DNA of 62,457 bases. It comes from CAZCZZ01 sp964503335 (lineage in GTDB: Bacteria; Verrucomicrobiota; Kiritimatiellia; CAIVKH01). The first letter of the stretch is position 1. Each line of letters begins with the position of its first letter. Position numbers and translations under genes: made by a program. The notes under the pieces were generated by a model that saw only the letters and a program-made list of their open reading frames with translations, was not told where the DNA came from and ran no database searches. Shown in pieces: positions 8,804-16,410 of the stretch. The stretch spans positions 1 through 62,457 of the forward strand of contig CAZCZZ010000018.1 of assembly GCA_964503335.1 (NCBI GenBank), read 5' to 3'.

Positions 8804-10232
8804 GGCGGGCAGGATAAGAGCGCGCCCCGAAGCGTGCCTAATCGTTGGCACATTGCTTGCCGCAACTCTGGGGTGGAATGTCGTTGCAGCTCCTCCCATA
8901 GCCAGGCGGGCTCTGCTCGTGGGGATAGACACGTATCCCAACCTTCCCAAGCAACCCTTACAGGGGTGCACGACCGACGTGCGGAATATGCGCGACGCCC
9001 TGATTCGGTATGCGGGCTTCGCCGACGAAGATATTCGCGTGTTGCTCAACGAGCATGCTACCCACGACGGAATTGTGGCGGCCTTCCGTGAGCATCTCGT
9101 TGCCAAGGCGTCTGGTGCCTTAGTGGTGTTCTATTTCTCGGGACATGGGTCGGCGACGATGGATGTCAACGGTGACGAACGGGCGCACGCAGGCTATGAC
9201 TGGTGGGACGAAACGCTGATTCCCTATGACAGTCGGAATGGCTCTGGCCCCGAAGCAGTCTACGATATTACGGATGACGAGTTTCAGGCGCTCCTTTTCG
9301 AACTCTATCGCACGAACGTTCAGCATGCAGCGGTTCTGATGGACTCATGCGGTTCGGGGGTCGGGATATCCCCGTTCGCCGAGCCGGGCGAATCCTACCG
9401 GGAACTGCTGCCAGACTGGGACCTCACACGAAACTCCCCTGCGCCGAATGTTCCTCGATTCGACAACGGAATGTTTGAGAGGAGGTTCCAGTCCATGATG
9501 AGCCTCCCTGTCCTAAAGAAGTGGGCAGACGAGGGGCGCTTCGGGGCGATGAAGGCCTCGGAGATTACGCCACAATTCGTCCAAGAAAACCTCGAAGTCC
9601 TAAGCACTCACCTTGGCAATCTCACGATGTCGGTGAAGGGCGTTCAACCGGACTTAAAGAACGCCTGGATATCCTTAAATGACGTCCAACCGGTCGTGCC
9701 TCCCGGCAAAGACGCCAAGAAGATGCTCGATTTCATCGGGTTTGAATCCGTCGGGAAGGAAATCAAGTTGCAGGAAAATGCTGTCCGAGCTCATCAGGAT
9801 GTACTTGGGTTAGAAAGACTCGACATACCCGACAAGCCCACACCGGAACTGTTGAACTCGACAGATGCGGATACGAATTCCGTGGTCAAGGGAGCAGACT
9901 GGGACGACCGTATATATCCCGAGTCCATGAACTTTCCCAAACCCGATTGGGGGGCAGCCGGCAGCAGCACGAACATGCCCGTAGTCTTCGTCTTTGCGGC
10001 CCAAGTTGGCCAGTTGGCACGCATGACCATCCCTTCGGGTTCGACGGAACAGCAGAGCGTGATGACATACTACTTCTGTCGCAAACTCGCTGGCACGCCA
10101 AGCGGAGCGAGCTACGAGGATCTGATCGCATCCGTCGCAGACCGGATCAAGAACAACCACGCCTTCAAACCTCCCCAAACACCGGGTGCCGTTGGGAAAG
10201 ACTCCAAGGCGAGTGCCTTCTGGATACCATGA
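8796..10232 (+). CDS. secreted caspase-like (peptidase C14) cysteine protease
   Basis: A 478-residue product from ATG 8796. A longer in-frame start exists at 8718 inside the lipoprotein gene, but the 8796 start gives a good signal peptide (cleavage near VVAA) and a coupled ATGAGTAG overlap. The caspase-like fold begins at RRALLVGIDTYP (about 37-48) and continues through TTDVRNMRDAL. The catalytic His is in FYFSGHGS (His117) and the catalytic Cys in LMDSCGSG (Cys185), so the dyad is intact. An acidic loop (DVNGDERAHAGYDWWDE) precedes the Cys, as in metacaspases. The C-terminal 250 residues are of unknown fold. With the signal peptide it should work in the periplasm or outside, unlike cytoplasmic caspase-type defence proteases. 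Confidence 0.85.
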   Translation: MSRAGRIRARPEACLIVGTLLAATLGWNVVAAPPIARRALLVGIDTYPNLPKQPLQGCTTDVRNMRDALIRYAGFADEDIRVLLNEHATHDGIVAAFREHLVAKASGALVVFYFSGHGSATMDVNGDERAHAGYDWWDETLIPYDSRNGSGPEAVYDITDDEFQALLFELYRTNVQHAAVLMDSCGSGVGISPFAEPGESYRELLPDWDLTRNSPAPNVPRFDNGMFERRFQSMMSLPVLKKWADEGRFGAMKASEITPQFVQENLEVLSTHLGNLTMSVKGVQPDLKNAWISLNDVQPVVPPGKDAKKMLDFIGFESVGKEIKLQENAVRAHQDVLGLERLDIPDKPTPELLNSTDADTNSVVKGADWDDRIYPESMNFPKPDWGAAGSSTNMPVVFVFAAQVGQLARMTIPSGSTEQQSVMTYYFCRKLAGTPSGASYEDLIASVADRIKNNHAFKPPQTPGAVGKDSKASAFWIP

Positions 10233-10326
10233 CCTGAAAGAGCAAACGTCCGAACAACCTTATCTACCGAGGAGAAGAAGGAGCTCCTCGAGTAGTTGGA
10301 GGAACGTCTAAAGGAGCCATATCCCC

Positions 10327-11304
10327 GTGAAGATCGCCTTCACATCCTGCATGCGATATTCCGCGTTCGGTAATGATCAGCCGGTTTGGGGGCGCATCCT
10401 TACGGCACAGCCTGATTACGTATTCCTGCTCGGTGACCAGATCTACATGGATTACGGATACTTCGGGGACGAGGCGCTGGGGGAACCGGCGTTCTGGGGC
10501 ACCGAGAAGTTCCTCACGCGTATGCGACAGAAGTACGAAGAGCAGTGGGCCGTGCCTGGGTTTGCCGAACTCCTGAAGCGATACCCGCGCGGTGAGCGAC
10601 TTTTTGGAATCTGGGATGACCACGATTTCGCGTGGAACAATGCGTATGGCAACTGTGTGCCTTTGGAAAAGAAGAACGGCTCGCGCACCCTATTTCACGA
10701 GTTCATGAAATGCTCAAAGGACTTCGCTGCCGGCAAGATGAGGGATGAGGTCTACTACCACGTAGATTTGATCGAGAATGGTGCACGCCTTGCCCGCGTC
10801 TTCTTCCTGGACAACCGTTACTACGCGATGCCGCAAGAAAAGTGCGAGAAGTGCATCGCCAACTGCGCGTGGCACGCGGACGATGGGACGTCCCTGTTTG
10901 GACACGAGCAGATGGACTACGTGCGGGCCCTGATTGACCCATCGTTCCGCTACACGATCTTCTGCACCGGGCTGACCGCAACGCAGGGGTCGAGCCAGTT
11001 ATGCAATTGGGGACAGTCCTACGAAGAGTTCCTCCAGATCGTAAGAACCGCGCCGCGCCCAATTCTGCTGGCGGGGGATATTCATGACAATAGGTTCATG
11101 CCGCCGAGCAAGGCGACGGACAAGATCCAACGACCCTTCTACGAGATCATATCATCCGGCGCTTCGCAGCGAGTGGCAAAGGTGGTGGGTGTTCCGATTA
11201 TGAAGAGAGAAAACTGGGCATCACTCGAATTAACTACAGCAGGCGCCAGCGTCACGTTCCTTGAAGGAACGAAACCGACTCATAAGACGTTGACATTCGA
11301 CTGA
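10327..11304 (+). CDS. PhoD-like metallophosphoesterase
   Basis: A 325-residue protein that starts at GTG 10327, with AAGGAG ending 10 nt upstream. It has the PhoD/alkaline phosphatase D pattern: FTSC near the N-terminus (Cys8), LLGDQIYMDYG (Asp37, Tyr40), WDDHDFAWNN (about 96-104) and LAGDIHDNRF towards the C-terminus. Family enzymes cleave phosphomono- or diesters with Fe/Ca or related metal centres. The N-terminal exported domain of classical PhoD is absent and there is no obvious signal peptide, so it is probably cytoplasmic. It contains a cluster of Cys residues (QEKCEKCIANCAW) that might bind another metal. It closes the same-strand run that begins with the LpxR-like gene. The true substrate is unknown. 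Confidence 0.8.
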   Translation: MKIAFTSCMRYSAFGNDQPVWGRILTAQPDYVFLLGDQIYMDYGYFGDEALGEPAFWGTEKFLTRMRQKYEEQWAVPGFAELLKRYPRGERLFGIWDDHDFAWNNAYGNCVPLEKKNGSRTLFHEFMKCSKDFAAGKMRDEVYYHVDLIENGARLARVFFLDNRYYAMPQEKCEKCIANCAWHADDGTSLFGHEQMDYVRALIDPSFRYTIFCTGLTATQGSSQLCNWGQSYEEFLQIVRTAPRPILLAGDIHDNRFMPPSKATDKIQRPFYEIISSGASQRVAKVVGVPIMKRENWASLELTTAGASVTFLEGTKPTHKTLTFD

Positions 11305-11329
11305 GTCGCTAGCCCCAGCATTGCGGAAC

Positions 11330-11854
11330 ATGCGACTGTTCGTGGCTATACCGCTTTTCGCCGCCGCGGTCCTTCGCGGCAGTCTTGACACGTTGCGCCG
11401 TGTGCGCGGTTTGAGGGTTGTGCCGGAGGGGAATGTTCATCTGACGCTCAAGTTTCTTGGGCAGGTTCGGGAGGCGGTGATCCCCGATTTGACTCTGGCG
11501 CTGGGCGGAATTCGCGGGAGACGGTTTTCGATGAGCCTGGAGGGTGTCGATGCGTTTCCTTCTCTGGCGAGGCCGCGCGTCGTTTTTATTCAAGTGCAGG
11601 GGCCGGCGGAGTTGTTTGAGCTTGCGGAGGGGGTTCACGATGCGACGCCTTTGATTCCTCGCGACAAGCCGTTTCATCCGCATGTGACGATTGCGCGGGG
11701 TGAGGGGCGGGTGGAGTTGCCGGAGATCAAAGTCGCGCGACGCGAGGTGGCGGTGGATTCGTTTTGTTTGATGGAGTCGGTGACGCGGCGGGAGGGGCCG
11801 GAGTATCGGGTGGTGGAGAGGTTCTCGTTGGGTGACTCGTCCTGTCCGTCATAA
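11330..11854 (+). CDS. thpR: RNA 2',3'-cyclic phosphodiesterase (2H phosphoesterase superfamily)
   Basis: A 174-residue protein from ATG 11330; an in-frame TTG nine bases earlier is less likely. It carries the two HxT(S)-type motifs that define the 2H superfamily, HLTL (about 37-40) and HVTI (near 118), at the usual spacing. ThpR/LigT enzymes hydrolyse RNA 2',3'-cyclic phosphates to 2'-phosphates in the cytoplasm. It begins with MRLFVAIPL, a typical start of the family. The stop codon TAA lies in the left arm of a palindromic repeat (11848-11952) that separates it from the convergent sulfotransferase gene. Confidence 0.88.
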   Translation: MRLFVAIPLFAAAVLRGSLDTLRRVRGLRVVPEGNVHLTLKFLGQVREAVIPDLTLALGGIRGRRFSMSLEGVDAFPSLARPRVVFIQVQGPAELFELAEGVHDATPLIPRDKPFHPHVTIARGEGRVELPEIKVARREVAVDSFCLMESVTRREGPEYRVVERFSLGDSSCPS

Positions 11855-11952
11855 TCGTACTCATAATCGTAATCATCGGCTCTTCGGGATTCCTGTGACG
11901 GAGGCCGATTCCGGATGAGAGGAAGATTATGATTACGATTAGGATTATGAGG
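11848..11952. repeat. palindromic repeat family A, copy 1
   Basis: An imperfect inverted repeat about 105 bp long. The left arm contains CATAATCGTAATCAT and the right arm ATGATTACGATTAGG...ATTATGAGG, with a variable centre. It lies between two convergent genes and contributes the stop codons of both: TAA at 11852-11854 for thpR and, on the minus strand, TAA at 11945-11947 for the sulfotransferase. Similar copies lie at 14491 and 15766. Confidence 0.85.
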
Positions 11953-12706
11953 AAGAAGAGAGGAAGTAGCCGAATTGTTCGAGGGCGGGGTGGCCCAGGG
12001 TGATGAGGGCTTTGGTTTCGTCGGCGGGTTGGGTGCGCCAGCGGCCGATGGTGGGTGGTGGGGAGACGTCCATTCCTGCGAGGGGGTGTTGAAGAAATCT
12101 CGCCAGGGTGGCGAGGGTTGTTTCGGGATGCTGGCAGAGGTCCTCGAAGCGGAGCGGGTGGTAGCGATCGGGGAATAGAGACTTGCCCATCTCCGCGGCG
12201 CGCAGGTTTGCCGTTCGCCAGTAGGCCATGGCTCGCATGGGCTGCGGCAGGGACTGTTCGCCCGCGGTCAACATCAGATCACCGAACATGCGGAGCTGGT
12301 TCGTGTCATTCGAATACGCCATGTCGAGGCCGTTGCGGATCATATGGATGAAGCGCGCTTGCGGAAATGCGGCGTGCCAGTAGGGAAGCATGAGGAGGGT
12401 GCGGGGAACCTTGACAAGCCACGGCGTTGAGGAGGATGCGATTCCGCGTCGATGTTCCTCAATCGCAACTTCAAACTGCCGCCGCGCCTCTTTGGCCTCC
12501 TGCGCGGGAAGCACGCCTCCGTGGACGAGATACGGGAGCATCCAGCGGTTGTAGAAGTCCATGACCGACTCCGAGTCCTCGGCTTCGTTGCGGCGGGATC
12601 CCGGGAAGAAACCCGCATTCGACAGGATGCGCGCGAGGACTCGCGTGCCCGATCCGCCGACGGCGCCAATCAATAGAGGTGCAACAGCGGGTAACGACAT
12701 GACCAT
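11945..12706 (-). CDS. sulfotransferase-family protein
   Basis: This 253-residue protein (Met3 is a possible start) has the PAPS-binding pattern of the sulfotransferase superfamily: a P-loop-like 5'-phosphosulfate motif LIGAVGGSGTRVLARIL (about 11-27) and a 3'-phosphate motif RFIHMIRNGLDMAYS near the middle. Members transfer sulfate from PAPS to sugars, peptides or other small acceptors. A later PLRFEDLCQHPE segment is typical of the family. Its acceptor is unknown; a small peptide gene and glycan genes lie nearby. The last codons and the stop fall within the right arm of a palindromic repeat, giving a Ser-rich end (SSSS). Confidence 0.82.
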   Translation of the reverse strand: MVMSLPAVAPLLIGAVGGSGTRVLARILSNAGFFPGSRRNEAEDSESVMDFYNRWMLPYLVHGGVLPAQEAKEARRQFEVAIEEHRRGIASSSTPWLVKVPRTLLMLPYWHAAFPQARFIHMIRNGLDMAYSNDTNQLRMFGDLMLTAGEQSLPQPMRAMAYWRTANLRAAEMGKSLFPDRYHPLRFEDLCQHPETTLATLARFLQHPLAGMDVSPPPTIGRWRTQPADETKALITLGHPALEQFGYFLSSSS

Positions 12707-12767
12707 GAAAATGCCAGAGACGCGCCGGTATTGCTACGCGAACAGGGCGTATGTCCAGGCATCCCGA

Positions 12768-12831
12768 GGGTAGGGCGAACCCTCCGGGTGAGCCGAGTGA
12801 AGGCCGCTCGGCAGGGACGCCTCGCCCTACC
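12768..12831. repeat. palindromic repeat family B (GTAGGGCGA type)
   Basis: Outer arms GGTAGGGCGA and CGCCCTACC bracket an inner hairpin, GCCGAG / CTCGGC, with loop TGAAGGCC. This is a REP-like extragenic palindrome. Only one copy is in this window. Confidence 0.7.
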
Positions 12832-12877
12832 ACTTTATTACGCACTCAAATGTAAATAGGTATTATAGCTACCGCAT

Positions 12878-12909
12878 CTGCTCCGCGTGCTTCGCGTCTC
12901 CGCGGTGAA
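12878..12909. repeat. repeat family C, single arm (CTCCGCGGTGAA type)
   Basis: This stretch ends in GTCTCCGCGGTGAAC and matches the right arms of the larger inverted repeats at 15587-15753 and 53164-53275. A fragment of the opposite arm, TTCACCGCAGAGACG, occurs further on at about 13105-13120. Confidence 0.6.
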
Positions 12910-13008
12910 CCTTCCAGTCAGGCGTAATCGTGGCCCTCTCCCGGGTGTTTTGCCTTGCGTGCAGCCGTGTGGGTTCGCCACGATGAACGGAAGGTGAAGG
13001 AGAACATC

Positions 13009-13095
13009 ATGCTGCAAGAACCGATGATCACGACGTATGAAACTGTTGAGCTGACCACGACCACGGTGTTTACGAGCAATCAGTCCGGGGATTAG
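13009..13095 (+). CDS. 28-residue peptide, possible modified-peptide precursor
   Basis: ATG 13009 to TAG 13093-13095 encodes 28 residues with an excellent ribosome binding site (AAGGAG, 6-nt spacer). The peptide starts MLQEPMITTYETVEL, continues with a Thr-rich run (TTTT) and ends SNQSGD. The charged/aliphatic first half with a P-x(4)-Y-E pattern recalls leader segments of some ribosomally made modified peptides, but I cannot assign it to a known class. It sits 150 bp before a stand-alone Mur-ligase-like amide-forming enzyme and 300 bp from a divergent sulfotransferase gene; either could act on it. Function is unknown. The strong Shine-Dalgarno site is the main reason to think it is real. Confidence 0.5.
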   Translation: MLQEPMITTYETVELTTTTVFTSNQSGD

Positions 13096-13246
13096 CCCGA
13101 AGATTTCACCGCAGAGACGAAGGACGAGAAATACGAGATTCGAGATGCGAGATTGGAGTACGAAAGAATCCGCCCTCGTCTCGGCGTCCTCCGATCCTCA
13201 GCGGTTAAGGCATTTTCCAGGTTGGTAGTTTGAGGGCGCTGACATC
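13096..13246. repeat. inverted repeat between peptide gene and Mur ligase gene
   Basis: A left arm, CCGCAGAGACGAAGGACGAG, faces a right arm, CTCGTCTCGGCGTCCT...CAGCGG. The centre carries GAGATTCGAGATGCGAGATT, a unit that reappears near 49930. It is a composite of the repeat types seen elsewhere in the window. Confidence 0.55.
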
Positions 13247-14497
13247 ATGACCTGGAAGCGCGCGGCACAGTGGGTCGTCGTGCGCGCGCTGATTCGTCCG
13301 CTGGTTCTCTGGCGGAGGTGTGTGGTCATCGCGGTAACCGGGACCTGCGGGAAGACGACGACCACGCTTCTTCTCGACCGCGTCTATCGCGAGGCGGGTT
13401 ACCACGTTGCGACCTGTTGCACCGAAGGGGTGTTCCGGGACGGCGTGAAGTCCTACACCGGTGATTCTTCCAGTGCCTTCGGGATCTGGCGCGCCCTGCG
13501 CGGATTCCGTCCCGATGTCCTGATTGCGGAGACCGCGCGCGGCGGACTCATCAAGTGGGGAGCTGGTTACCTCCGATGCGATGCGGCGGCCGTAACCTGC
13601 GTCGGAGAGGATCACATCGGAATGGACGGCGTCGAGACCGTCGAACAAATGGCCCGCGTGAAGAGCCGGGTGGCCGCCAGTGTGCGCGCCGACGGTGTGG
13701 TCGCCTTGAACGCCGACGAACCGCTTGTTCGCGCCATGAGCAAGATTTCTCCGGTTGAGCCGACCTGGGTCAGCCCGTCCGGTCATCCACCCGCCGGACG
13801 ATCCATCTTTCCTCGCGATGGCAAACTATGGCGACACGACGACGAAGGAGAGCACGCCATCGCCGGCCTGGAGGAGATCGCGCTGCTCGATCACGGAGCG
13901 CGGGCCTACAATCTTACCGCGGTTTCCCTTGCTGCAGGGATTGCGCGGGGATTGCAGAAGAAGTTGCCCGTTTCCGATGGGAGCCTTCGCGAGACGCTGA
14001 AATCCTTCGGGCGAAATCACGGCGATGTGCCCTGCCGCAATGAACTGATCCCCTGGAAGGGCGACTGGATTCTTCTGTGTTCAGCCACCCACGCCGCGGC
14101 GGCGAAGCAGGATGCCCTGCTGATCACCACCTTGCGCCGGCGTCATGGGATCCGGAGCGTGATCGTGTCGTTGACTGGTTTTGCCGATCGTGGACGAGAC
14201 CGGCTCCGCGCTTACGCGGCGGTGGTGGCAGGCGTGGCGGATTTTGTGTGGGTGAGAGAGAGCCTGCATCCACCGCGAGCCGAAGGGGTCGATCTGACCG
14301 CAGCTCTTTGCGAAGGGCTCGGAGCCGTGAAGCATGCCGTGGACAAGGGAGAGAACTTCGAGAAACTCGTGGAAGAGCTTCCGGATTCCTTACCCCGCCC
14401 CCGCCTGTACGTCATTACCATGGCCCGCTATCAGCCGGGATTTGACGTCGAACGCTATCGCGCCGGAAGTCCGGAAACGGGATGGGTGCGGTCGTAA
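13247..14497 (+). CDS. stand-alone Mur ligase-type protein resembling the C-terminal half of cyanophycin synthetase
   Basis: This 416-residue protein has a Mur-ligase ATP-binding loop TGTCGKTTTT (about 31-40). It then follows cyanophycin synthetase order: TEGVFRDG, a TGDSS segment, AETARGGLIKWGAGYLRCD, EDHIGMDGVETVEQMARVK and LNADEP. Such enzymes activate a carboxylate as acyl phosphate and join it to an amine. The N-terminal ATP-grasp half of cyanophycin synthetase is missing, so it is not a complete CphA. Its substrate could be a polymer, a peptide or a small molecule. The 28-residue peptide gene just upstream, on the same strand, is an attractive but unproven partner. The stop TAA comes from the left arm of repeat A copy 2. 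Confidence 0.8.
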   Translation: MTWKRAAQWVVVRALIRPLVLWRRCVVIAVTGTCGKTTTTLLLDRVYREAGYHVATCCTEGVFRDGVKSYTGDSSSAFGIWRALRGFRPDVLIAETARGGLIKWGAGYLRCDAAAVTCVGEDHIGMDGVETVEQMARVKSRVAASVRADGVVALNADEPLVRAMSKISPVEPTWVSPSGHPPAGRSIFPRDGKLWRHDDEGEHAIAGLEEIALLDHGARAYNLTAVSLAAGIARGLQKKLPVSDGSLRETLKSFGRNHGDVPCRNELIPWKGDWILLCSATHAAAAKQDALLITTLRRRHGIRSVIVSLTGFADRGRDRLRAYAAVVAGVADFVWVRESLHPPRAEGVDLTAALCEGLGAVKHAVDKGENFEKLVEELPDSLPRPRLYVITMARYQPGFDVERYRAGSPETGWVRS

Positions 14498-14593
14498 TCA
14501 TACTCATAATCGTAATCATAATCTTCCGCTCGTCTGACTCCGGATCCGGAATCTGATGAGCCGATGATTAAGAGCATGATTACGATTATGAGG
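14491..14593. repeat. palindromic repeat family A, copy 2
   Basis: The left arm (CTCATAATCGTAATCATAAT) and right arm (CATGATTACGATTATGAGG) flank a centre containing CCGGATCCGG. The first bases supply the stop codon of the Mur-ligase-like gene (TCG TAA). Confidence 0.85.
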
Positions 14594-14634
14594 GGGAGAC
14601 GGAATGCCTGCCGGGCTGATAGATTCCGGCCACT

Positions 14635-15573
14635 ATGAAAAACCGCGTCGTCACCATCACAGGCAGCAGTGGTTTCGTCGGCCAGATCTTGTGCGCACAG
14701 TTGTCGCGACTGGGTTTCCGCATCCGCCCGTTTGATCGCATCTCCCCGTTGCGCGGCATGTTGCTGAATCGTCGATTTTTCGGCACGGCACCATCCGGCC
14801 CTGCGGCGTTCCTCTCCAATCATATCCGGGCGCTGCAGCGACGGCATGCGGCCAGGCTCACGTCGTGCCGGACCAACGATGACTTTCTGGATGAGCGGGT
14901 TCGCCTGACGGAAAAGTTCCGCGGCAGTGATGCGGTGATCCATCTCGCGGGCATTCCGCACCCATTCGCCACGGGTGCATGCGCCGAGGATTTTCGTCGG
15001 ATCAACTACGACGGCGCGATCAACGTGTTTGAAGCCGCGCGCGATGCCGGGGTGAAGAAGTTCATCTTCGCGTCGTCAGGCCAGGTCTATCGCATCAACG
15101 CCCCGATCCGCATCGATCAGTTCCCGATCCTGGAAACCAACTACCTCCCGACGCTGGAGGAAGGGCAGAGCACGTACGGATTCATGAAAGCGGAATTCGA
15201 ACGCTATCTTTCCCGCGCGTGCACCACCGGTTCAACCCAGGCCATCGCTCTTCGCCTGGAGTTTCCGGGATTCCGATCCTCGTCCGCGGCCTCGAACTTC
15301 TTCACCAGCACGTCGGTAGAGAATCTGGCCAACGGCTTCGCCGCCGCGATCAACGCGCCCGACACCTTTGCCGCCGAGGCGTTCAACCTGGTGGATGCGG
15401 AAGTGGACAAGGGGATCGTGGATATCCAGGAGTATGTGAAGCAGAACTGGCCCGACGTCCCGAATCACACCCGCGGCAACGAAAGCCTCGTCAGCACGGA
15501 GAAAGCGCAGCGCATGCTTGGCTATCGTCCCATTCCGAACGGGGCGTACTTCCGTCCGGAAGTTGTGAACTAG
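14635..15573 (+). CDS. NAD-dependent epimerase/dehydratase (extended SDR)
   Basis: A 312-residue protein with an N-terminal Rossmann motif GSSGFVGQ (about 10-17), a downstream HLAGIPHPF segment and an active-site pair within STYGFMKAE (YxxxK, near residue 182). These are hallmarks of extended short-chain dehydrogenases acting on nucleotide sugars or similar compounds. An unusual basic insert (about 38-85, including ALQRRHAARL) sits where most members have a short loop after the second strand. Substrate unknown. It is in the same direction as the Mur-ligase-like gene, separated by repeat A copy 2. A repeat-rich 305-bp stretch follows. Confidence 0.85.
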   Translation: MKNRVVTITGSSGFVGQILCAQLSRLGFRIRPFDRISPLRGMLLNRRFFGTAPSGPAAFLSNHIRALQRRHAARLTSCRTNDDFLDERVRLTEKFRGSDAVIHLAGIPHPFATGACAEDFRRINYDGAINVFEAARDAGVKKFIFASSGQVYRINAPIRIDQFPILETNYLPTLEEGQSTYGFMKAEFERYLSRACTTGSTQAIALRLEFPGFRSSSAASNFFTSTSVENLANGFAAAINAPDTFAAEAFNLVDAEVDKGIVDIQEYVKQNWPDVPNHTRGNESLVSTEKAQRMLGYRPIPNGAYFRPEVVN

Positions 15574-15586
15574 ATTCGGAGTTGGA

Positions 15587-15753
15587 TTCACCGCAGAGGC
15601 GCGGAGTGCGCAGAGATGGCTATTTGGCCGCAAAGAGACGCAAGTGCCGAGCCCCTTATAGCCCGTTTCGATCTTTGTACTTTTCGGCTGCCCCGTATTC
15701 TCCGCGCCCTCTGCGTCCGTTCGACTTGGCTCACGGCAAGGCTCCGCGGTGAA
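15587..15753. repeat. inverted repeat family C, copy with both arms
   Basis: The left arm TTCACCGCAGAGGCGCGGAG pairs imperfectly with the right arm segments CTCCGCGCCCTCTGCGTC (15699-15718) and CTCCGCGGTGAA (15742-15753). Related inverted repeats occur in many bacterial genomes; this is recalled, not searched. Confidence 0.75.
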
Positions 15754-15765
15754 TCCTCCTGTCGG

Positions 15766-15866
15766 TCGTAATCCTACTCATAATCGTAATCATCGGCTCA
15801 TCCGGATCGGATTCGGATCCTGAATCGGATGATAGGAAGATCATGATTACGATTAGGATTATGAGG
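15766..15866. repeat. palindromic repeat family A, copy 3
   Basis: The left arm contains CTCATAATCGTAATCAT and the right arm ATGATTACGATTAGGATTAT. The centre has CATCCGGATCGG and GGATCCTGAATCGG. It ends 13 bp before the stop of the PilZ gene. Confidence 0.85.
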
Positions 15867-15878
15867 CCAGCTGAGAAC

Positions 15879-16304
15879 TCAATCATCGACCGGGACGGCG
15901 CCGGGCGATGTTGAACTGGCGGGGGATCTTGTCAGTTGCCGGATCAGGCGGATCCATTCCATGCGGTGGGTTTCGGAGGTCTCGGCGAACTGGAGGCCGA
16001 TTTGCCAGAGCTTCGGGTCGGTCGGGTCGGTCTGCCTCCAGCGCACTTCGCACTCGTGGATAAAATGGCTCGGGGGGTTCTCGATCGAGATGCGGAGTTT
16101 GACTTTCGTGCCGACGGTCAGGTCCTTTTCGCAGGTGATGCGGAGGCCGCCTTCAGAGACGTCGGACGTGCTGGCTTTCAGCTCCCGGTTCTTCATGTCC
16201 GGGTGATTCGCCACGGAATACAGCTTCACCAAAACCGTCTGCCGGTACGCGACGCGTGCGTGTTGGCGACGATTGTCCATGGCCGCAGGATAGCGTGGGG
16301 GCAT
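15879..16304 (-). CDS. PilZ-domain protein (c-di-GMP binding)
   Basis: A 141-residue single-domain protein. An arginine-rich N-terminal switch (RRQHARVAYR) and a DVSEGGLRI motif about 35 residues later match the RxxxR and (D/N)xSxxG signature of PilZ c-di-GMP receptors. Such small PilZ proteins change partner binding when c-di-GMP rises and often control motility, secretion or polysaccharide synthesis. Met9 (at 16280) would give a start just before the switch and is a reasonable alternative. The next gene cluster, which includes glycosyltransferases, is divergent from it, but there is no direct evidence of a link. Confidence 0.85.
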   Translation of the reverse strand: MPPRYPAAMDNRRQHARVAYRQTVLVKLYSVANHPDMKNRELKASTSDVSEGGLRITCEKDLTVGTKVKLRISIENPPSHFIHECEVRWRQTDPTDPKLWQIGLQFAETSETHRMEWIRLIRQLTRSPASSTSPGAVPVDD

Positions 16305-16383
16305 GGTTCAGGGGAGTTAAATTTCGACGGGTTGATGGTTCATGGTTCATGGGGAATAGAAAAAGGGGTTTTCCAATAGGAAC

Positions 16384-16407
16384 TTGAAGGGCTATTCTGC
16401 CCTTCAA
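16384..16407 (+). promoter_or_regulatory. perfect hairpin just upstream of the PHP gene start
   Basis: TTGAAGGGC, loop TATTCT, GCCCTTCAA form a 9-bp perfect stem ending 3 nt before the GTG start at 16411. It would occlude the ribosome binding region if formed in mRNA. There is no T tract, so it is not a standard terminator. Confidence 0.4.
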
Positions 16408-16410
16408 ATT

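Larger units (their letters stand above)
12707..13008. other. intergenic region with two repeat families
   Basis: This 302-bp region upstream of the small peptide gene holds a palindromic GTAGGGCG repeat (12768-12831) and one arm of a CCGCGGTGAA-type repeat (12878-12909). The remaining bases up to 12996 probably include the promoter of the peptide gene, but no clear boxes were identified. Confidence 0.6.
15574..15878. other. repeat-filled intergenic region
   Basis: Almost the whole 305 bp between two convergent genes is made of two inverted repeats side by side: family C (15587-15753) and family A copy 3 (15766-15866). No gene is seen. Confidence 0.75.

Noticed and set aside
13247..14497. 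Complete cyanophycin synthetase or MurC-F ligase
   Set aside because: Only the Mur-type half is present; the N-terminal ATP-grasp domain is absent and the motif order is not that of MurC-F.
15219..15752. Plus-strand frame across the 3' end of the SDR gene and the repeat
   Set aside because: Shadow of the SDR gene continuing through a palindromic repeat; no coding character.
11848..15866. Family A repeats as a CRISPR array
   Set aside because: Copies are palindromic, more than 1 kb apart and separated by genes; there is no regular spacing and no cas gene.
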